From Planococcus citri (taxonomy: Eukaryota > Arthropoda > Insecta > Hemiptera > Pseudococcidae), in the NCBI RefSeq assembly GCF_950023065.1, contig NC_088677.1:88499469-88563468 (forward strand): 64,000 nt of DNA. Direction: 5' to 3'. The translations under genes and the position numbers were made by a program. The notes below the pieces were generated by a model. That model saw only the letters and a program-made list of their open reading frames with translations. It was not told where the DNA came from and ran no database searches. Positions 33,549 to 45,202 of the stretch are shown piece after piece. The first letter of the stretch is position 1. The number at the start of each line of letters is the position of its first letter.

Positions 33549-36500
33549 GAGGGGGAAAATTTGCAAATTTTGGATGAATTGTGCATCTTTTTACAACTTC
33601 AGTGATCAACTGTTGAATTCGCAAAAAATGTTGAATTTCAAAAGTTGGAAGCTGAAATAGTGAAAAACATGCACAATTCATTCAAAATCGTGAATTTTCT
33701 CATCATTTTCTGACATTTTGTGTCCTAATAGTAGAAGAGAATTCAATTTTCAAAAGGGCATCGTAACAAACTGATTTTGATTGCTTTCTCAGCTAATTTC
33801 CAAGTGTTGAAGTAATAAAATATGTACATGATTTTTTTGTAAATCACAAATTGTAAATTTTCTGATAAGTACTTTCGCCCTCGTTTTGCTCGCACAAAAT
33901 CGAAATGTTCTACTTATTCTCTTTTTGAATTTGATTTTCAAAGGCCAAAACGTCAAAAAGAAACCACGAAAAATGGCACGAAAAAATTACGAATTTTGAA
34001 TTTCATAATCTATCAACTTGGCAATAGAGCTTCAAAGTTTCTGTTAAATATAAAAGCATCGTCGTTTCTGAACATTGAAAATTATTCAACATTTCTGTTT
34101 CCAACTCACCCTTTCAAATTTTGTTTGAACCGCACTTGGCTAATTAGCTTGAAAAGTATTAAAGGGGAGGGGGGTAAAAATTACAAAAATTCTAGTCCCT
34201 CCCATCCCCTCACGACACATCACTTCACCACGCCTCTGCCTACGAAGATGGTCAATTCTTTGCAAAGTAAATTGCAGAACTACCAGAGATTCGTCTGACC
34301 TTTCCAGTTACCCAAAAGGCAAAATTTCCTGACTTTTTCAATTTTGTAGATTTTTCACAGATTGGACAGTTGGACACTCTGTATACATAGGTGCATTTAC
34401 AGGTATAAATCAAGTTAATGAAGATATCGTACTTACCATTTAAAACTTGTCGATAAATCTTTAAACGAACTAGACAGGAACAGGAGCAGCAGCAACAGCA
34501 GCAGTAGGCAACAGGAACACATTAGAAAATCAGTTCCGAAACTTGGTAAAATGATTTACTAATTCTTGAACAATTATCACCGAAAATGTTGACTCGAATT
34601 TTCCAAAGCGTTTTCGGAATGAATAAATGAACAATTTAATCTCATTTCGAACGATTTTAGAACCGGACGCGGAAAACTACTAACAAAGCATTTACGCGCA
34701 GACGTCGAAGAAGGTGAATAACAATAACACAATCGGATTCGTAAAAATCAAAACTCGAATAATAAAGTTACCGAATAACGAACCATTAGGTATCATTTTC
34801 TTCGAATTATCTACGAACATACATAACCTTCTGTCAAGAATTTACGCGACACCGAATTCGAGAACAATGGCGACGGCAAAAACACAATTCACGAAGCTCA
34901 AACACATCACCTACGAAGTGAAAAATAATACGAAATACTCGAACAATTTCGAATCGAAATACGAAATGGCGATTCAATTAATGATTAATTACATTTCACC
35001 GACCATCGTAAGAAATTAAAGCACGAATTTCACACGAAGACGGACGCAAACAACCAACGCGAATCGAAACCGGACACTAACTGAAGTCCAAAGAAAAAAA
35101 AACAGAAAAGGTCGGAAAAAAGTGGAAGTGGCAAAATTTTGATCTGTGAAATAATCAGTGTTGCAATTTCAAAGTGCAAAAAAATGATCGGTTTTTTTGA
35201 TAAAGAATTTTTGATAATTACTTTTTTTTTCATTAATTAACTTGTAATCAAGATGAAAAATTGAAAATGCAGTTTAAAGGTACGTAGTCGATAATTGGTT
35301 CATTAATTTATGCAAACAATGCGAAAAATTGTTCTAAAACGTTTTTGAAATTTGAATCAATGACCTTTGACCCTGAAAAACGAGGAATTTAATTTACCGG
35401 TAAGTACCCCCACTGGTTTTTGTTTTTGTTTTTTTTTTTCATTGTGATAACTGATAAGATAAGAATTTTTTTGAATTTTTTTTTTTTTTTTGAAAAAATC
35501 ACTGAAAAATATTAAATTAAAGGAGAATTAAATGAAAAATTATCAATTCTAAAAGAAAAGGATGCCCTAGAATTGCCATTATTTAAATTTCAGATTTCAC
35601 GATTACTTCCTCAGTCAGAGTTGAATAATCCGAGCATTATTCACTTATTTGATCTATTATTCTAATCATTGCTTCGATTTTACGACGAAGCATCAGCGAA
35701 TTCGCCCTAGATTTTTCGTTTATCGCAATAGCCTAAGTAAGAACTAGAGAAGTTACCTAGATCTAGAATCGCCGAAATCGAAATTGATTGAATCCAATAT
35801 TACTTGTTTGAAATTTAGAATCAAGTATCCATGATGACAGATGATTACATTACAGTGGACTGTTTCCATCACAAGTTATGATGAACTCTGAACGACTATG
35901 AAAGAATGGGGTTAATTACACCGTAGAACGCTAAATTCAGAACCTCAATACGCACATTCCTTCATTTGAAACCTATTTACGGTTCTTTGTTTCCGAGAGA
36001 AGAAAGAAAATTTCATTTTCAAGTTGTCTCAAACACGTAGGTATATATCCAGTCGTAGAGTTAGCGGTAATAAAACTTTTTCGATTTCAGTCGATTGTTT
36101 TCATTTAGGCTACGAGAAGCTGAAACTTTTCGAGTATAATATAAGTCCATGCATGTAATGTACAAATGAGAATAACTCTTTCGTAGTATAGTAAATCATT
36201 AATCATTGTTTCGGTGTTTCTTTGCAGATACCTGAACAGCCAAACCTAATTCCATCATCGATGCAACGAACGTTCAAAATAGGCACACATGATGACAAAA
36301 GCTATTGTTAACCTACTTATAGAATGTTGAAGCCCATTACTACGAGTCTTTTTATCGAATCTTTATACGTAAGTAAAGTACAACTTACTCAAGTTCGAAC
36401 ACTAGATACAGATGTATAACGATAACCGATGAGTAGGTTACCTATTAATTCTTGCAGGTATAAACCGAATTAAACAGATGGTAAACTAGCGAAGATGGAT

Positions 36501-38258
36501 ATAATTTTGAGAAAATGTAAGTACGCATCTCTAACATGGCGTTCAGGTATCTCTAAATCTAGCAGTTAACATCGGAATTTTGCGTATTTTACGACAGCTG
36601 CGTAAATTTTAACGGCAAAAGAGTATTACACGGAAATGATTTTAACCGAGTTGTCGGGATTCATGAAGTGTGTATTATGGAATAAGCCTGTTTCGGCAAG
36701 CGACGCGAAAGCGGCACGAATATTTAATTTATATCGTTTTTCGAAGCAGCTGGATTCTAATGAAGCAAATTTTAATGGAACAATCTGCTCGTTCTCTAAC
36801 ACCGTGTTACAGATGAAAATAATTCACCGATAATTGAAGTTTAAATGTAGGCACACGTCAACGATAGTTTGATTAATTTTAACAAATTTATCCTGCAAAT
36901 TTCATAACATCTGTACTAGTATAATATCGTGACGAATGTTAAATTTTACATTATATTGTACGCGTTTTAATTTACAAACTTTACCAAGTTGTTTTTTTCT
37001 TTCAAGTTTGCAGCAAGTTATAGGTACAACGTTGGCGACGCGATGGAAGAAAACCGAGATTGAAGTTTTTTCAACAACTGTCAATATTTGTATTCGATGT
37101 TAGAACGACGAATGTTCCTTGTGGACTGCAAATATGCTACGGAATTGCGAGAAGAAAAAAAATGAACAAACTGAATCAAACACGTGGGACTGAGAAATAT
37201 CTAAAACCTAAGTTGACCGAAGGAAAAAAAACCATCGGTTTTTCTCCCAAATGAAAATTCATCCATTCGCTTATCAACTTATTTTTTCTAATTTTTATAA
37301 AACATCGAGAATCGCGAGATCGCAACTAAGTAACTCTTTAATCTTCGCACATGCGGCGAGCGAGGAAAACATTTCTAAAAAATGAAAATTACACAGTCGT
37401 GAAAGCGCTTGAATGTTGAATGATAAGTATAAAATATACAACAAGATATAACTCTTTGGAGTCTTGGGTAAGTTAAGTACCATATGAAATGAAACTTTGA
37501 ACGCTGACTTGGCGTAAGATTATACTAACGTTGATTAATTTTACTTTGAAAGTAGGTAACGATAGAACGATATGCAGAATTAGTTTGCTTTTGGCTATTC
37601 AACTTTTTGTAATTTGCATCAACCAAATTCATATGGAAAAAAGCTATAGCGTAGCTTGACGTTTCCAATAATCTGTATATACCGTAGGGTAGGTACAGAC
37701 ATGATAGAGATATAGTTGAATATTTTCAAAGGTACCTATTAAAGAAGTAAGTAAATTAATTTTTTCGCAACCTTAGTAAGTTCTTTACTTACTAACTATA
37801 ATATATCAATTTTTTGATAATTAAATCATGTATGTAGGTATAGTTGGTAACTTTTTTTTTTTTCAGTAGAATTCTTCGAAATACTTTCTTGGATAATTTC
37901 GAACGTTTTTGTATGAAATACGAAAGTTTTTCAAAAAGATTCCGAGGATAATATCATTTGAAGATACCTACATCGAATTAAATGTATTCAAATTTAGATA
38001 CCAACCGCAGAAAGATATCGAGTTTTTTTTTGAAATTTAATTTATGTGAGTATCTAGTTGCGTAGCCAAGCAGATTTTACTTTCTATGTAGGCTTAGGTT
38101 TATTGTAGATGATAAGTTATAGTATAATACTTACTTCACAGTGAATTCGAGATGAATAGATTGGAAATTTAATCCAGCCTACGATTTGACTAAGTATTTA
38201 ACTAAAAATTGATATCTTCGGTTGTTCGAAGCTCCTCTAGTAGGTAACATTCCTATCT
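33549..38258. other. Intergenic or intronic sequence, no supportable gene
   Basis: It is largely unique, AT-rich sequence. A CAG-rich patch (AGCAGCAGCAACAGCAGCAG, about 34483-34505) and long T runs near 35420 and 35480 are the only simple repeats of note. A 101-codon frame at 34714-35019 lacks an ATG at its start and is A-rich. A 65-codon frame at 36636-36833 has no recognisable features. This may be intronic sequence of a large gene, which cannot be shown here. Confidence 0.35.
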
Positions 38259-38509
38259 GAAATCTATACTGATACCTGTTGTACGGTCTGTATATAAGTC
38301 AAATCAAATCAAATCAACTTTATTTTTTGCAATAGGCAGCACATGCTGCATTTACAAAGTCAACTTATTTGCTAACAGTACAGGAAATAATAAAGATACC
38401 TACATAAAAAAAGAGAAAAAAAATGAGATAGAGGCACCGGAAAATAAGCACACATACTACTTATCTAATATAGGTAGGTATCTTAAAAATAATTGTGCAC
38501 TCAGTTACG

Positions 38510-39075
38510 CAGTGCTGTGACTGCTGTGAGAATGCGGAAGTGCTCGTTCCCGTTCCCGTTCTTCGTTCTCATCATAAAGAACGCCGTTCTTTGTTCCTTA
38601 TTGTTCCCAAATGCAACACCTCGATCCTGTTCCTAGTTCTTCTGCTCCATAAGCAGAAGCATTCCCGTTCCCGTTCCCGTTCTCAAAAAAATTTCCAGAA
38701 TTCACGTTCCTGTGTTCCCGTTCCCGTTCTCAATAGTGTTCTGTGGTACAAGCCAAGCAATTTTTGGTGGAAATTTTTTCATTTTCTTCAATTGTACCAA
38801 AAAACAAGTAAAAGTTTGTGGAAAAAGCTTATTTTTCCCTATTTTTCAGAATTTTGGGAGGTAATTAGAGGACCCTGAAAGAACATCTGAGAACGCCAAA
38901 TTAGCACTCCGTTCCCGTTCCCGTTCCGTTCTCGCAATTTTATTGTCCCCGTTCTTGAGTAAGAACGTTCTTCAAGAAGATTTGTGTGACTGTCCGTTCG
39001 TTCTTTGAAGGAAATTTAAAAAGTAGCGTTCTTTAGGCGTTCCCGTTCCCGTTTTCGTTCGTTCTCACAGCACTG
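38510..39075. mobile_element. hAT-like non-autonomous element, 566 bp
   Basis: It starts CAGTGCTGTGA and ends with the complement TCACAGCACTG. It is flanked by the 8-bp duplication CAGTTACG (38502-38509 and 39076-39083). The interior carries clusters of CGTTCCCGTTCCCGTTCT and, inverted, AACGGGAACGGGAACG. It has no transposase. It is the same family as 39299-39863 in the opposite orientation. The left tip has an extra ACTGCTGTGA duplication. Confidence 0.85.
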
Positions 39076-39284
39076 CAGTTACGTAACAGCGTCCATTTAC
39101 TCATCTATATTGTATAGAATGCTTTTTTCAGAGTTTTAGAAAATAATTTTGTACAAATTGATAATTTTTATTTCATTTGGAATTTTGTTATAAATTTAGG
39201 CAGCAGCCATGAAGTCTATACTAGTTTGGTAAAATTTAGTTCTGAATTGTGTGCTATGGAGTTGTTGGCTATTTCTAGTACATA

Positions 39285-40638
39285 TCGCACCTCGGGAGCA
39301 GTGCTGTGAGAACGAACGAAAACGGGAATGGGAACGCATAAAGAACGCAACTTTTCAAATTTCCTTCAAAGAACGAACGGATAATCACACAAATCCTCTT
39401 GAAGAACGTTCTTACTGAGAACGAGAACATTAAATTTGTGAGAACGAGAACGGGAACGGGAACGGAGTGCTAATTTGGCATTCTTAGATGTTCTTTCAGG
39501 GTTCTCAAATTACCTCCCAAAACTCTGAAAAATAGGAAAAAATATGCTTTTTCCACAAACTTTTAGTAGTTTTTAGGTACAATAGAAGAAAATGAAAAAA
39601 TTTCCATCAAAAATGGCTTCGCTTGTACCACAGAACCCTATTGGGAACGGGAACGGGAACACAGGAACGTAAATTTTGGAAATTTGATTGAGAACGAGAA
39701 CGTGAACGGGAACGGGAACGCTTCTGCTTATGTAGCATAAGAACTAGGAACAGGAACGAGGTGTTAGATTTTTGGGAGTGATAAGGAACAAAGAACGGCG
39801 TTCTTTATTGTGAGAACAAAGAACGGGAACGGGAACGAGCACTTCCGCGTTCTCACAGCACTGCTCGGGAGTAATAAGGTGACATCTCAAAAAAAATTGA
39901 TTTTGATGTTTTTGCATTTTTGGGGCTTGTATGACCCCCCTCAACCAAAAATAACACTTTGAGTTGGGTACATTATCTAGATCATGTAAAAAACCCAAAT
40001 GGCCTAACTCAAAATCCCAACAACATTGCAAGTTGTTTGGAGTTATAAGGTGACATCTCAAAAAATCCCACCTTTTTTGAGCAAATTTTGTACATACAAA
40101 GTATTAACAAACAGTTTTGATTGTTTTGAATGTTTGTCAGTTAGAAATAGTCACAAGGAGTGCATTTTTTATTGGTTTGTACCAAATGGAAAAATTTTTT
40201 TAAATTGATCACTTTTCAGAAAAATGAATTTGCCCATATAATGAAATTTTAGTTTTTTGAGAAAAATTCAAAAACTAAGCAAGCTAGAAAAAAACTAACG
40301 ACATTATGTCAATTGGAAATTCAATTCTCTACAACTTTGTTAACATGAAATTTTTTTGGACGCTTCTTTTTGCCTCCACATCAACTTTAATGAAAGGTGC
40401 TAACTCAAAATGTTTTCCAAACATTGAAATATTTCCTCTTTAAGATTCTATTTTTCAAAGTGTTCTTATGCTAAATGAAGGTAGGATACCTGATCTTTAA
40501 AATGAGGTGCTATTCATTCCTCACAATTAATTATAAGTTGATAAAAATGATGAATCAATTTTAAAAAAAAAGAAAATCACTCTCCTCCTGTAAAATTTCA
40601 CTTTTTTGAGATGTCACCTTATTACTCCCGAGGTGCGA
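39285..40638. mobile_element. TA-flanked inverted-repeat element, about 0.78 kb, split by a hAT
   Basis: The left end TCGCACCTCGGGAGTAATAA (interrupted after CTCGGGAG by the hAT) pairs with the complement at the right end, about 37 bp in total, running into TGACATCTCAAAAAA. TA lies on both sides (39283-39284 and 40639-40640). An internal copy of AAGGTGACATCTCAAAAAA sits near 40047. Non-coding. Confidence 0.75.
39299..39863. mobile_element. hAT-like non-autonomous element, 565 bp, inverted relative of 38510-39075
   Basis: It has CAGTGCTGTGAGAACG at the left and the complement at the right, with the 8-bp duplication CTCGGGAG (39291-39298 and 39864-39871). The sequence is the reverse complement of the 38510 element with scattered differences, including the GGAACGGGAACGGGAACG clusters. 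It is inserted into the TA-flanked element at 39285-40638. Confidence 0.85.
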
Positions 40639-40640
40639 TA

Positions 40641-41479
40641 TAATGACTATGTTGAGGAGTATGTAACTTTACTATGCCCTTCTTCACAATTTGGGCTATC
40701 AGATATATGTACATATAAACAGGGTAAGGTTAAAATTTCATTTAAGAGAAAGACATTCTTGCATGATTCTGTGACTTGCATTTGATAGATGATTCTAATT
40801 GCTCGTTTTTGTATTACAAAAATTCTCTGCATAACACTGATATTACCACCCCAAAACACCAAGCCATATGCCATATTAGACTGGAACATTCCATAATATG
40901 CCATTTTTAAAGTTTGCACATTGGTGACACCTTTTAATTGCCAAAGAAGATGATTTATTGATGATAGTTTCCCAGCTAAATAGTCTATGTGATCAGTGCA
41001 AGTTGAACTGGAGTTGATGTACCTATAGGTAATCCCAAAAATTTTAGACATTCAACTTTAGTAATAGGCAGTGCCAAATTTAAATTTTGTGTGCTGTGAC
41101 CAAAATATATTAGGTTTGTTTTCTCAACATTTAATTTCATTTTATTTATTCTGAACCACGCTAACAAATCATCCATAACCTGCTGCACTGAGATACCCAT
41201 ATTCATAGGAATCAGTGCTGTAGTGTCATTTGCAAATAGGATCAAGTTACTCCTTACATTTTTTGGAAGGTCATTGACATAATAAATAAAGAACAGAGGT
41301 CCTAATATTGACCTCTGTGGGACTCCTTGCTCAACTGGGTATTGTTCGGAGAAATGGTACCCTCCATTTATATCTTCTGTCTTGACAATTTGAGTTCTAT
41401 TTTGAGAAAGGATGTGGTCCAGTCCAAAGCCACCCCTCTAATACCATAATTTTCTAGTTTACCTCGCAATATTTTATGA
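40641..41479 (-). pseudogene. LINE reverse transcriptase, middle and C-terminal part
   Basis: On the minus strand this reads the RT palm and the region after it. A turn before the active site (SILGPLFFIYYVNDLP) is followed by LFANDTTALI, where active enzymes of the group carry a [YF]-A-D-D box, so the first catalytic Asp is Asn here. The thumb follows, with KMKLNVEKTN and FLGLPIG, then the region with WGG and IQKRAIRII typical of Jockey/CR1-type elements. A frameshift near 41040 separates the two main frames, and the C-terminus is lost by 40647. It is not functional. Confidence 0.75.
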
Positions 41480-41487
41480 TTAATCAT

Positions 41488-43090
41488 TAGGGCAACCCAA
41501 AATATGCTCTCATTCAAGGTAAAATATTCAATATATATTCGATTTTTTGGGGTGAAATATAATATTTGACAAAAATATTTGTTTACCCCTAAAATATTCG
41601 AAAATATTCGAAATCAAATTTGGTATCGTTTCACTCGCCTTTACAAGCACATTACAAAAATGGCTACCTCATTGGGTTTTGTTTCCTAAATCACATGCAC
41701 TATTCGCAATTTCGCAAAATGGAACAAAATTGTTGAATTAAAATTCTATTTTGATCGTCAAAAAAAGAAAAAAAAATTGAAGACCAATTTAAAATTCAAT
41801 CTTCATCATCATTTCATCAATCATGAATAGGGGAAGGGCGTGCAAGTTGACGAAGCGAACAAGTTGACGAATTCCGATTTTCTCCTAAAATACTATAGGT
41901 AGCAGCATCAAATTACAGTATGTGGTGGGCCTTGCATGCCTACACACCATGACAAAAGGATTTTTGTTGAAAGCTGAATAAAAAAAGTGAGATCAAAAAA
42001 ACGTTTTTTCCATGTGCTGTTATAGTTTTAACAGGTCGCGCCATAAGGTTTGCCGAATTTTGTGTTGAAGTTTTCCAGTTCCGGATAATTTCTTTACAAA
42101 CAGTTGAATGTTCTCTACCTTTTGATGCAATTTGCAAGTGATTCTATGCAGAATTAAATTTTTTATGATTTTTTAAAATTTTGATTCGCATGGCGGACAA
42201 GTTGACGAATTCGTGTCAGTGATATTTTTGATTTTTTTTTCAACGGAATTTTCAAAAATAAGTCATGATCATGAACAATAAGTACAAAGCAAAAAGGGAA
42301 ACATTGTGCGATCGAAGATCCTTTTAAAAGCTATTTTAAAAAAATTTGGATCTGCTTGTCGAAAAAGTTGACGAATTTTTATTTGTGAAATTTTTGATTT
42401 TTTTTCAACAGAATTTTCGATAATAAGTCATAAAGAATGAGTACAATGCAAAAAGGGGAAAAGGGTGCGATCAGATGGTCCTTTACATGTATTTTAATGA
42501 AATTTTACAATTCGTCAACTTGTCCTCCTTCATTCGTCAACTTGTTCACCATGGTGAACAAGTTGACGAATTTGACCTCTTCCAGAATTTTCAAAATTTC
42601 ACCATCAAATTTTCAGCTAAAATTATTACGTATGAGATATGTGTTAGCCAAATGTTCAAGGTATGTTTTGCCGCAAAAATCAACTTCCCAAGTCTATTAC
42701 AACCTGAGATACGTAGCTTTGAAGCTTAACTTCGTCAACTTGTACGCCCTTCCCCTATCATTATCATTATCATTAAAAAGAGCCATTTTTTTCATCTTCA
42801 ACATTCTGTGAAAATTACGTTTCCTGTGTTGCGATTCTCAAAATGCAAAAATTTCCAAAATATTCCAAAATATTTGATAAATTGCGAAATATGTGGTAAT
42901 TTTAGACAAAAATATTCAAATAGCAATCAAATATGTAAAAATATTCATTTTAAGGCAAAATATTCGAAAATATTCGAAATGAAGTAGGTCTTAAATGAAA
43001 GGCAATTTTCTGAAACGTAAAATGATTTTGTTACATTTGTAATCGGAGTGCAACGAAAAAACATTCAATAAAATATATTGGGTTGCCCTA
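41488..43090. mobile_element. hAT-like non-autonomous element, 1603 bp
   Basis: It begins TAGGGCAACCCAA and ends with the complement TTGGGTTGCCCTA. It is flanked by the 8-bp duplication TTAATCAT (41480-41487 and 43091-43098), and removing it restores the LINE RT frame. Outer parts hold many AAAATATTCGAAAATATTCG words on both sides. A second inverted-repeat element (41830-42755) is nested inside. There is no transposase. Confidence 0.85.
41830..42755. mobile_element. Nested TA-flanked element rich in CAAGTTGACGAAT words
   Basis: The ends are GGGGAAGGGCGTGCAAGTTG and the complement of GGGGAAGGGCGTACAAGTTG, extended by ACGAAG (25 of 26 positions agree), flanked by TA (41828-41829 and 42756-42757). 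The word CAAGTTGACGAA, or its complement TTCGTCAACTTG, recurs at least eight times, including the centre near 42520-42570 where copies face each other across ACCATGGT. It is non-coding and sits inside the hAT at 41488-43090. Confidence 0.75.
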
Positions 43091-43098
43091 TTAATCAT

Positions 43099-43188
43099 AT
43101 CAAATGCTTTTGAGAGATCGCAAAATAACCCTATAATGTCATTTTTGTTGTGGAGATTTTCCAAGATATTGTGAATAAGTTGATAAAT
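43099..43188 (-). pseudogene. LINE reverse transcriptase fragment with catalytic FCDLSKAFD
   Basis: A 90-bp remnant between two hAT insertions encodes, on the minus strand, the first RT catalytic region. The residues LFCDLSKAFD correspond to the F-x-D-x-x-K-A-F-D motif A of non-LTR reverse transcriptases. It continues at 41479 on one side and 44271 on the other once the hATs and their 8-bp duplications are discounted. Confidence 0.75.
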
Positions 43189-43196
43189 GGCACTTG

Positions 43197-44262
43197 CAGG
43201 CTTGTAGGACCACTCAGGTTTTGCAGTTGCTCCAAAATCAAGGTCCTAGTTTGGAGCTTTCAAACGGTCCGGTCTGGTCATTCAGTTCTACATTTTTTGT
43301 CTTTGTAGCAGGGATGGAAACCGTAGCCGATATTTTTAACCGAAATGAATTTTAACCGCTAAAATTAGGCAAAAACTGTAACCATAACCATAACTGAAAT
43401 TTTTGATTTGAAATTTTTTTAACCATAACCTTAACCGATTCATTTTTTTGTTTTGGTTAAATACATAACAGTTATTTTTTTTAAAGTAAAAATCTCACTT
43501 TTTCGTGTAAAATATGTATGACATTTATTATGATTTTTTAGAAAAAAAAGGGCTCAATTTGTCTAAAGTTTTCTTCAAACTCAAAAATTGGCTGTGAAAT
43601 AGCATTTTTTTTCGTTTTTTTTGGCTACAGGTGCACTTTTTTGACATTGAAGTGCAATTAATTTTTGATAAATGAAAGAAAACCGTAACCTTTAACCGTA
43701 ACCATAATAAATAATTTTGAAAAAAATAACCGCTAAAAAAATAACCGATATTTTTTTTCATTTAGGTTTCCATCCCGGCTTTGTAGGTCAGTCCTGTCCA
43801 GGCCTGACTGGAAATTTTCATCAAGGTCATGGGTCAGCCCAGGTCCAAAAAACAGTCTTCATTTTTCAGAAAGAAAAAAGCAGAATAAGCTTCTTAACAC
43901 ATTAGATGAGTTGTAAAATGGGATTTTTACTTTCAAAACATTGAAACTTTGAATGAAATTAAATCACAATGGAGATTTATTTGAAGTATGCATCTAAAAT
44001 TGCATTATAAATTTGAAAAATTGGACATAGGTAACTGAGGTCCAAACCTTGGTCATTGGTCCGGTTTTTTTAGAAAGGTCTTTGGTCTTGGTCTGTTCCT
44101 GGTATTTTTCCTGAAAAGGGTCATCTGTTCGGTTAATATTTACATAAATTTGTTTAGAGGTGTAAAGTCTAGTCAGCTCCACTCGGTGTTGTGTGCATTT
44201 TTGGGTCTGGTTGCGGCCATTGGTCCGGTTTTTTGGTCCAGTCTGACAAGCCTGGCTGCCTG
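43197..44262. mobile_element. hAT-like non-autonomous element, 1066 bp
   Basis: Its left end is CAGGCTTGTAGGACC and its right end the complement of CAGGCAGCCAGGCTTGTCAG; both carry CAGGCTTGT-like ends. It is flanked by the 8-bp duplication GGCACTTG (43189-43196 and 44263-44270). Inside are repeated GGTCCGGT and GGTCTGG words. A further hAT (43309-43778) is nested within. No transposase. Confidence 0.82.
43309..43778. mobile_element. hAT-like element nested inside another hAT, 470 bp
   Basis: The ends are CAGGGATGGAAACC and the complement of CCGGGATGGAAACC, flanked by the 8-bp duplication CTTTGTAG (43301-43308 and 43779-43786). The interior is rich in AACCGTAACCATAACC-like words on both sides. 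There is no coding capacity. It is the innermost of three stacked insertions: LINE, then hAT, then hAT. Confidence 0.85.
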
Positions 44263-44270
44263 GGCACTTG

Positions 44271-45132
44271 TTGTATTTTTGTTTTTGCAAAAACCATATT
44301 GAGAGCTGTGTAACAAATTATTATCACTGAAAAATTTTGATATACATTTATAGAATAAGCTTTCTAGAACTTTGGAAAACACTGATGTTATAGAGATAGG
44401 TCTGTTAGTTATTCATGGCCCTTCTGGCTTCTATCACCCTTTTTGAACACAGGTGTCACGATATTGACCTTAAGGATATCGGGGAAGGCTCCTTCCTGAA
44501 CAGACATGTTAAAGAAGCTGGCTAATGGTTCAGCAATGTATGGCGCTGCTATTTTCTGTATAATAGATATTAAGTCCATGGTAGTCTTTTGAATAGGAAT
44601 TTTTGAGTGAGTGAATTACATTCATGACCTCAACTGAGTTTGTTGGTGCAATGAAAAATGTAGAATTATTGGATGGGTTTAAATTATCCAAGGTATTTTC
44701 ATCATCCTTTAAGTTTTCTACCTTTGGTAAATTACAAAAGAATTTATTTAAAGCAGAGGCAATTTCCAGTGGATTGGTTACCATGCGGTTTTGGTCCATA
44801 ATATAATCTATACAGTTACCTTTTTTTTTTTTTTTTTGATAAGTTCCCAGGAGGTTTTGTTCAAGTTTTTGGCATTTTGGAGTTTTCTATCATTTGCAGT
44901 TTTTTTTTGCATTTTCAATTAAAGTTTTATATTTTTGTATAGTAATTTTATATTTTTCTTTTAGGTATGGAGAGTCAAAAGTCTTCTTCATGCTATGAAG
45001 GTCCATTAAATTTTGCTTAACAGTTTTGATTTCAATTTGGGTGGGTATGGGGAATTTTGTAATACTTTTTTGTTTCCCTTTCACTATACTTACCAAATGG
45101 GAATGACACATCATAGTGCAACAAGAACACAT
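44271..45132 (-). pseudogene. LINE protein fragment: pre-RT region and RT fingers
   Basis: On the minus strand, 45132-44890 encodes a lysine-rich linker (IQKYKTLIENAKKN), and 44799-44530 the segment NPLEIASALNKFFCNL typical of the region ahead of RT in Jockey/CR1-type elements. The stretch 44382-44271 covers the RT fingers, with SQYGFCKNKNT in place of the usual Q-x-G-F-R-x-x-x-S-T. Frameshifts separate the three parts, and a T17 run interrupts near 44822. This is the most N-terminal part preserved. Confidence 0.7.
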
Positions 45133-45202
45133 TTAGGAAACTCTGAAAAGCTGTATTAATGGAAATCTATACTGATACCCGTTGTAAGGCCTGTATATAA
45201 GT

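Larger units (their letters stand above)
38300..45161 (-). mobile_element. Decayed LINE (Jockey/CR1-like), fragmented by multiple later insertions
   Basis: The element reads right to left. Its 3' tail on the minus strand is AATAAAGTTGATTTGATTTG, a short microsatellite tail, at 38300-38330. It is flanked by a 41-bp imperfect direct repeat (38259-38299 and 45162-45202; 38 of 41 positions agree), which I read as the target duplication. LINE sequence survives at 38300-38501, 39084-39284, 40641-41479, 43099-43188 and 44271-45161, about 2.2 kb in all. The left end of its protein begins in the region before RT, so the copy was 5'-truncated at insertion. Everything else in the span is inserted transposons. 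Confidence 0.75.

Noticed and set aside
34714..35019. 101-codon plus-strand frame
   Set aside because: It starts at GTG, is A-rich and Asn/Thr-rich, and has no recognisable motif or splice context.
38259..38299. Reading the two 41-bp repeats around 38.3 and 45.2 kb as a dispersed repeat
   Set aside because: Their positions match the LINE tail and truncation point exactly, so a target duplication is the simpler reading.
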